Positions 61,851 to 64,000 of a DNA stretch of 64,000 bases are shown here, piece after piece. This DNA comes from CAVTZP01 sp963739245 (lineage in GTDB: Bacteria; Chloroflexota; Dehalococcoidia; Dehalococcoidales; BS750m-G39): positions 185,248-249,247 of the forward strand of contig CAVTZP010000005.1 in assembly GCA_963739245.1 (NCBI GenBank), written 5' to 3'. The notes under the pieces were generated by a model. The model worked only from the letters and a program-made list of their open reading frames with translations, did not search any database and was not told the origin of the DNA. Within the stretch, counting starts at the first letter, position 1. The number at the start of each line of letters is the position of its first letter. The position numbers were made by a program, and so were the translations under genes.

Positions 61851-61956
61851 CCTTCCAGGAGAGGGGGAGGAATAAAAAAGAGGGGGGCGAAACCCCCCTC
61901 TTAAAACTATTTCCCCCTTCTCCTTTAGGGGAAGGGGGTCAGGGGGATAGGGTCAA
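61851..61956. repeat. Dispersed hairpin repeat, copy 8, right half
   Basis: Begins CCTTCCAGGAGAGGGGGAGG and continues with the same modules and wording as copy 5 (34,586-34,692), ending GGGGGATAGGGTCAATGC. Its last bases include the stop codon of the following minus-strand gene. Confidence 0.85.
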
Positions 61957-63401
61957 TGCGTAGTATCAAGATAGCGGCGATACCAGGTTAGATGGTTCAG
62001 CACTCTGGCCGCCTGGTGCGGACTTGAGTAGACCGGGATTCCTTCTCTTTGGAAGAGGGAGGACACCTCAGGGTCGCTGACAAATTCAACCGCCGGCTTC
62101 ACCATAAACACCGGCTTTCCATACTCCATTACCCGTTGCCTGAGCAAACCCAGGCTCTTTTCCTCCTTCTCCCGGAGTGCCCTGATTTCTTCACTATTGA
62201 ATATACCAGATAGACGCTTGTTGCTAAACCCCACCGGAGCCTGAAATAGGATAGCGTCTACATTTTCATCCTCCATTAGTGCCCAAAGGGAGGAAAAGGC
62301 TGTTGGATTCTCAGCCATGCTTATACCAGCCATATCAACCGGATTCCCATGGGACCATCTTGGCGGCAGGTAAGTGTTCAATTTCTCTATCGTGGATGAA
62401 GCAAGCCTGGCGACCTCAAGTCCTTCCTTCTCAACGGCTTCAGCTGCCACCACCCCCAGGCCACCCCCGATAGTCAATATGCCCACTCGGCTAGCCCGAG
62501 GTAATGGCTGATAGAGCAAGGCGGCAACCACATCGCAGAGTTCGTCGTCATCGTCCACCCTTATCACCCCCGCCTGCCGGAATGCCGCGGCATAGACGGC
62601 TTCTGAGCCGGCTAAGGCTGCGGTATGAGACCTAGCGGCGCGGGCAGACTCCTTGGTCCCCCCGGCCTTAATCACTATAATCGGCTTGTTAATGGTAGTC
62701 TCCTTGGCGAGCTGGAAAAAGCGTCTCCCCTCCCTCAGCCCTTCAATATAAGCGGTGATGATTTTGGTATTCTCATCCTGTGCCAGATACTCCAGGTAGT
62801 CCTCCAGACGCAGGTCGGCTTCGTTGCCAGTGCTAACAAGCTTGCTGAACCCAATCCCTAAGTTCATGCCGTTGTGAACTATTCGGTGACCGTAGTTGCC
62901 GCTCTGAGAGATGAGGGCCACCGGTCCGGAGGCGATTTCTCCTGTCCAGGCGAGGGTGGAGAGCTGAGAGGAGGTATCAGCATGCCCCATGCTATTTGGC
63001 CCGATAAAGCGTATGCCTCCTTCCCTGGCAATCTTAACCAGTTCAGCCTCAAGTTTGCTGCCTGGCTCATCGGTTTCAGCAAATCCGCCGGAAATAATAA
63101 CCGCCGCCTTCACCCCTTTCTCCACACATTGGCGCATTACTTCCGGAACTTGGGGGGCGGAGACAGCGATAATGGCTAAATCAACCAAGCCCGGTATATT
63201 AACCACGGTGTCGTAGGCTGGTATTCCCAGAACCTCGGTGACGGTGGGATTCACCGGGTAAATCTTTCGCTTCGCCGAGGCGAGGAGATGTCGCATGATG
63301 CCATATCCCCATGACCCCGGGGTATTAGATGCGCCAACAAGAGCTACAGAGTCAGGGGCGAATAGATACTTCCAGTGGTCTTGCTTACTTTGCCCTGCCA
63401 T
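61953..63401 (-). CDS. ADP-forming acyl-CoA synthetase, CoA-binding (alpha) subunit-type protein
   Basis: 482 aa. N-terminal CoA-binding Rossmann domain (SVALVGASNTPGSWGYGIMRHLL), then succinyl-CoA-ligase-like domains with IGPNSMGHAD, SQSGNYGHRIVHNGMNLGIGFSKLVSTGNEADL, AGGTKESARAARSHTAALAGS and the C-terminal FMVKPAVEFVSDPEVSSLF. These enzymes conserve energy by turning acyl-CoA + ADP into acid + ATP. No beta (ATP-grasp) subunit is adjacent. Its end reaches into a hairpin repeat. Confidence 0.85.
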   Translation of the reverse strand: MAGQSKQDHWKYLFAPDSVALVGASNTPGSWGYGIMRHLLASAKRKIYPVNPTVTEVLGIPAYDTVVNIPGLVDLAIIAVSAPQVPEVMRQCVEKGVKAAVIISGGFAETDEPGSKLEAELVKIAREGGIRFIGPNSMGHADTSSQLSTLAWTGEIASGPVALISQSGNYGHRIVHNGMNLGIGFSKLVSTGNEADLRLEDYLEYLAQDENTKIITAYIEGLREGRRFFQLAKETTINKPIIVIKAGGTKESARAARSHTAALAGSEAVYAAAFRQAGVIRVDDDDELCDVVAALLYQPLPRASRVGILTIGGGLGVVAAEAVEKEGLEVARLASSTIEKLNTYLPPRWSHGNPVDMAGISMAENPTAFSSLWALMEDENVDAILFQAPVGFSNKRLSGIFNSEEIRALREKEEKSLGLLRQRVMEYGKPVFMVKPAVEFVSDPEVSSLFQREGIPVYSSPHQAARVLNHLTWYRRYLDTTH

Positions 63402-63402
63402 T

Positions 63403-63960
63403 TTATTTAACCTTGACCAGAATTATAATATCCCCCGGCTGACCGTCAGTTACCCGGCGGGCGTTTCGGAGTCTTACCTTGGTTCCGGTCTTTACCCCGG
63501 CAGGGATTTTCACCCGTAGCTTCTTGCCCTTTCTGACCAGGTCCTTCTCCAAACCCCGGGCGGCCTGCTCTTTGGTGATGGTTATTTCATAGCGGGCATC
63601 GCGGCTGCTGGGGACGTTGCGCCTGACTAAATATTTCTTCAAATCTCATCCCCCTCGGGCTACCCGCCCCCTGACTATATACCTTAAAGGAGAAACCCCT
63701 CTTCTCCCTTTCAGGGATTCGCCAAAGATGTCATCAAGAAAGTCAAACCCAAGGCCAGACCCGCCAAAGTCTTTCATTAAATCTTCAAAGGTAGTCCGAG
63801 TATAAGGACTGCCAAAGATATCGCCAATATTGCCCACGGTGCCGAACTGGTCATATTGCTTTCTCTTTTCCGGGTCACCGAGAACGCTGAAGGCTTCGTT
63901 AATCTCCTTGAACTTTTCGTTAGCCCATTTCTCCTTCCCCGGGTTGCGGTCGGGGTGGTA
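63403..63960 (-). pseudogene. DnaJ/CbpA-like co-chaperone gene, interrupted
   Basis: One frame encodes the back half of a J domain (YHPDRNPGKEKWANEKFKEINEAF, LGDPEKRKQYDQFG), a Gly/Phe-rich part (FGGSGLGFDFLDDIFGE) and, after an in-frame TGA at 63,648-63,646, the substrate-binding C-terminal domain (YEITITKEQAARGLEKDL, KIPAGVKTGTKVRLRN, GDIIILVKVK). Without the stop the reading is ARGG-DLKKYLVRR. Upstream of codon 63,960 J-domain similarity ends abruptly at an in-frame TAA. Either a pseudogene or errors near the sequence edge. Confidence 0.75.
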
Positions 63961-64000
63961 TTAGCAATACGCAACGTCAACCAAGCAACAGGGCATAAAA

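Overview
The window looks like a chromosomal segment of an anaerobic member of the Chloroflexota, most likely class Dehalococcoidia. This is an inference from the mix of genes (GuaB3-type IMP dehydrogenase relative, methyltransferase RsmI, type III pantothenate kinase, a large Bacillus/Chloroflexi-type SRP RNA, family 4 uracil-DNA glycosylase, acyl-CoA enzymes of anaerobic aromatic breakdown) and their style; no 16S rRNA gene is present to settle it. Most genes are housekeeping genes in short operons on both strands. They are separated by a dispersed family of GC-rich hairpin repeats with cores such as CCCCCTCTCCTT/AAGGAGAGGGGG.

Layout. 0-10 kb: partial uracil-DNA glycosylase, glyA, a crotonase, prs, secA, an AT-rich orphan DGQHR/DndB-like gene, polX. 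10-20 kb: valS, coaBC, coaX, nnr, a probable cyclohexadiene-carbonyl-CoA hydratase, a frameshifted Mut7-C gene, a metallo-beta-lactamase-fold protein, a queuosine-precursor transporter and a CorA-like protein. 21-24 kb: thiolase, 3-hydroxyacyl-CoA dehydrogenase and enoyl-CoA hydratase. 24.2-31.0 kb: a tRNA-Met(CAU) gene followed by a block (acyl-CoA dehydrogenase remnant, substrate-binding lipoprotein, LysR regulator, small membrane proteins, cbiMNQO) that ends in a 25-bp near-copy (22/25) of the tRNA 3' end, as an integrated island would. 31-46 kb: DegV, dUTPase-like, lipid kinase, dCMP deaminase, cca, ispE, rsmA, SRP RNA, then oah (bamA) and had of the benzoyl-CoA pathway, thiL, tsaE/tsaB, ndk, rsfS. 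46-56 kb: ftsH, moaE, an ABC-2 exporter, a polyprenyl synthase, metG, rsmI, guaB3-like. 56.36-61.85 kb: a mobile element. 62-64 kb: an ADP-forming acyl-CoA synthetase-type subunit and a broken dnaJ-like gene.

The most notable system is the element at about 56,364-61,850. It has near-identical terminal inverted repeats (TTGTATCAYAAGTGCC), subterminal TGTATCAAAAGT repeats and a 9-11 bp target duplication, and it split one of the chromosomal hairpin repeats at its loop. It carries a SWIM-zinc-finger DDE transposase. Divergent from that gene is a restriction-modification operon: an HTH controller, a single-chain nuclease-methyltransferase-specificity enzyme, and three small ORFs, one a zinc/HNH-like protein of 95 aa. 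The two divergent promoters are near mirror images, which suggests a common operator for the HTH protein.

Metabolically, the dch-like hydratase, had and oah cover the three consecutive steps from the cyclohexadiene product of benzoyl-CoA reduction to ring opening; the thiolase, dehydrogenase, hydratase and ADP-forming ligase fit the later beta-oxidation and energy steps. No benzoyl-CoA reductase is in the window.

Caution: cca, tsaB and the Mut7-C gene each show what looks like a single-base frameshift and dnaJ has an in-frame TGA. Because cca and tsaB are normally indispensable, some of these are probably sequence errors.
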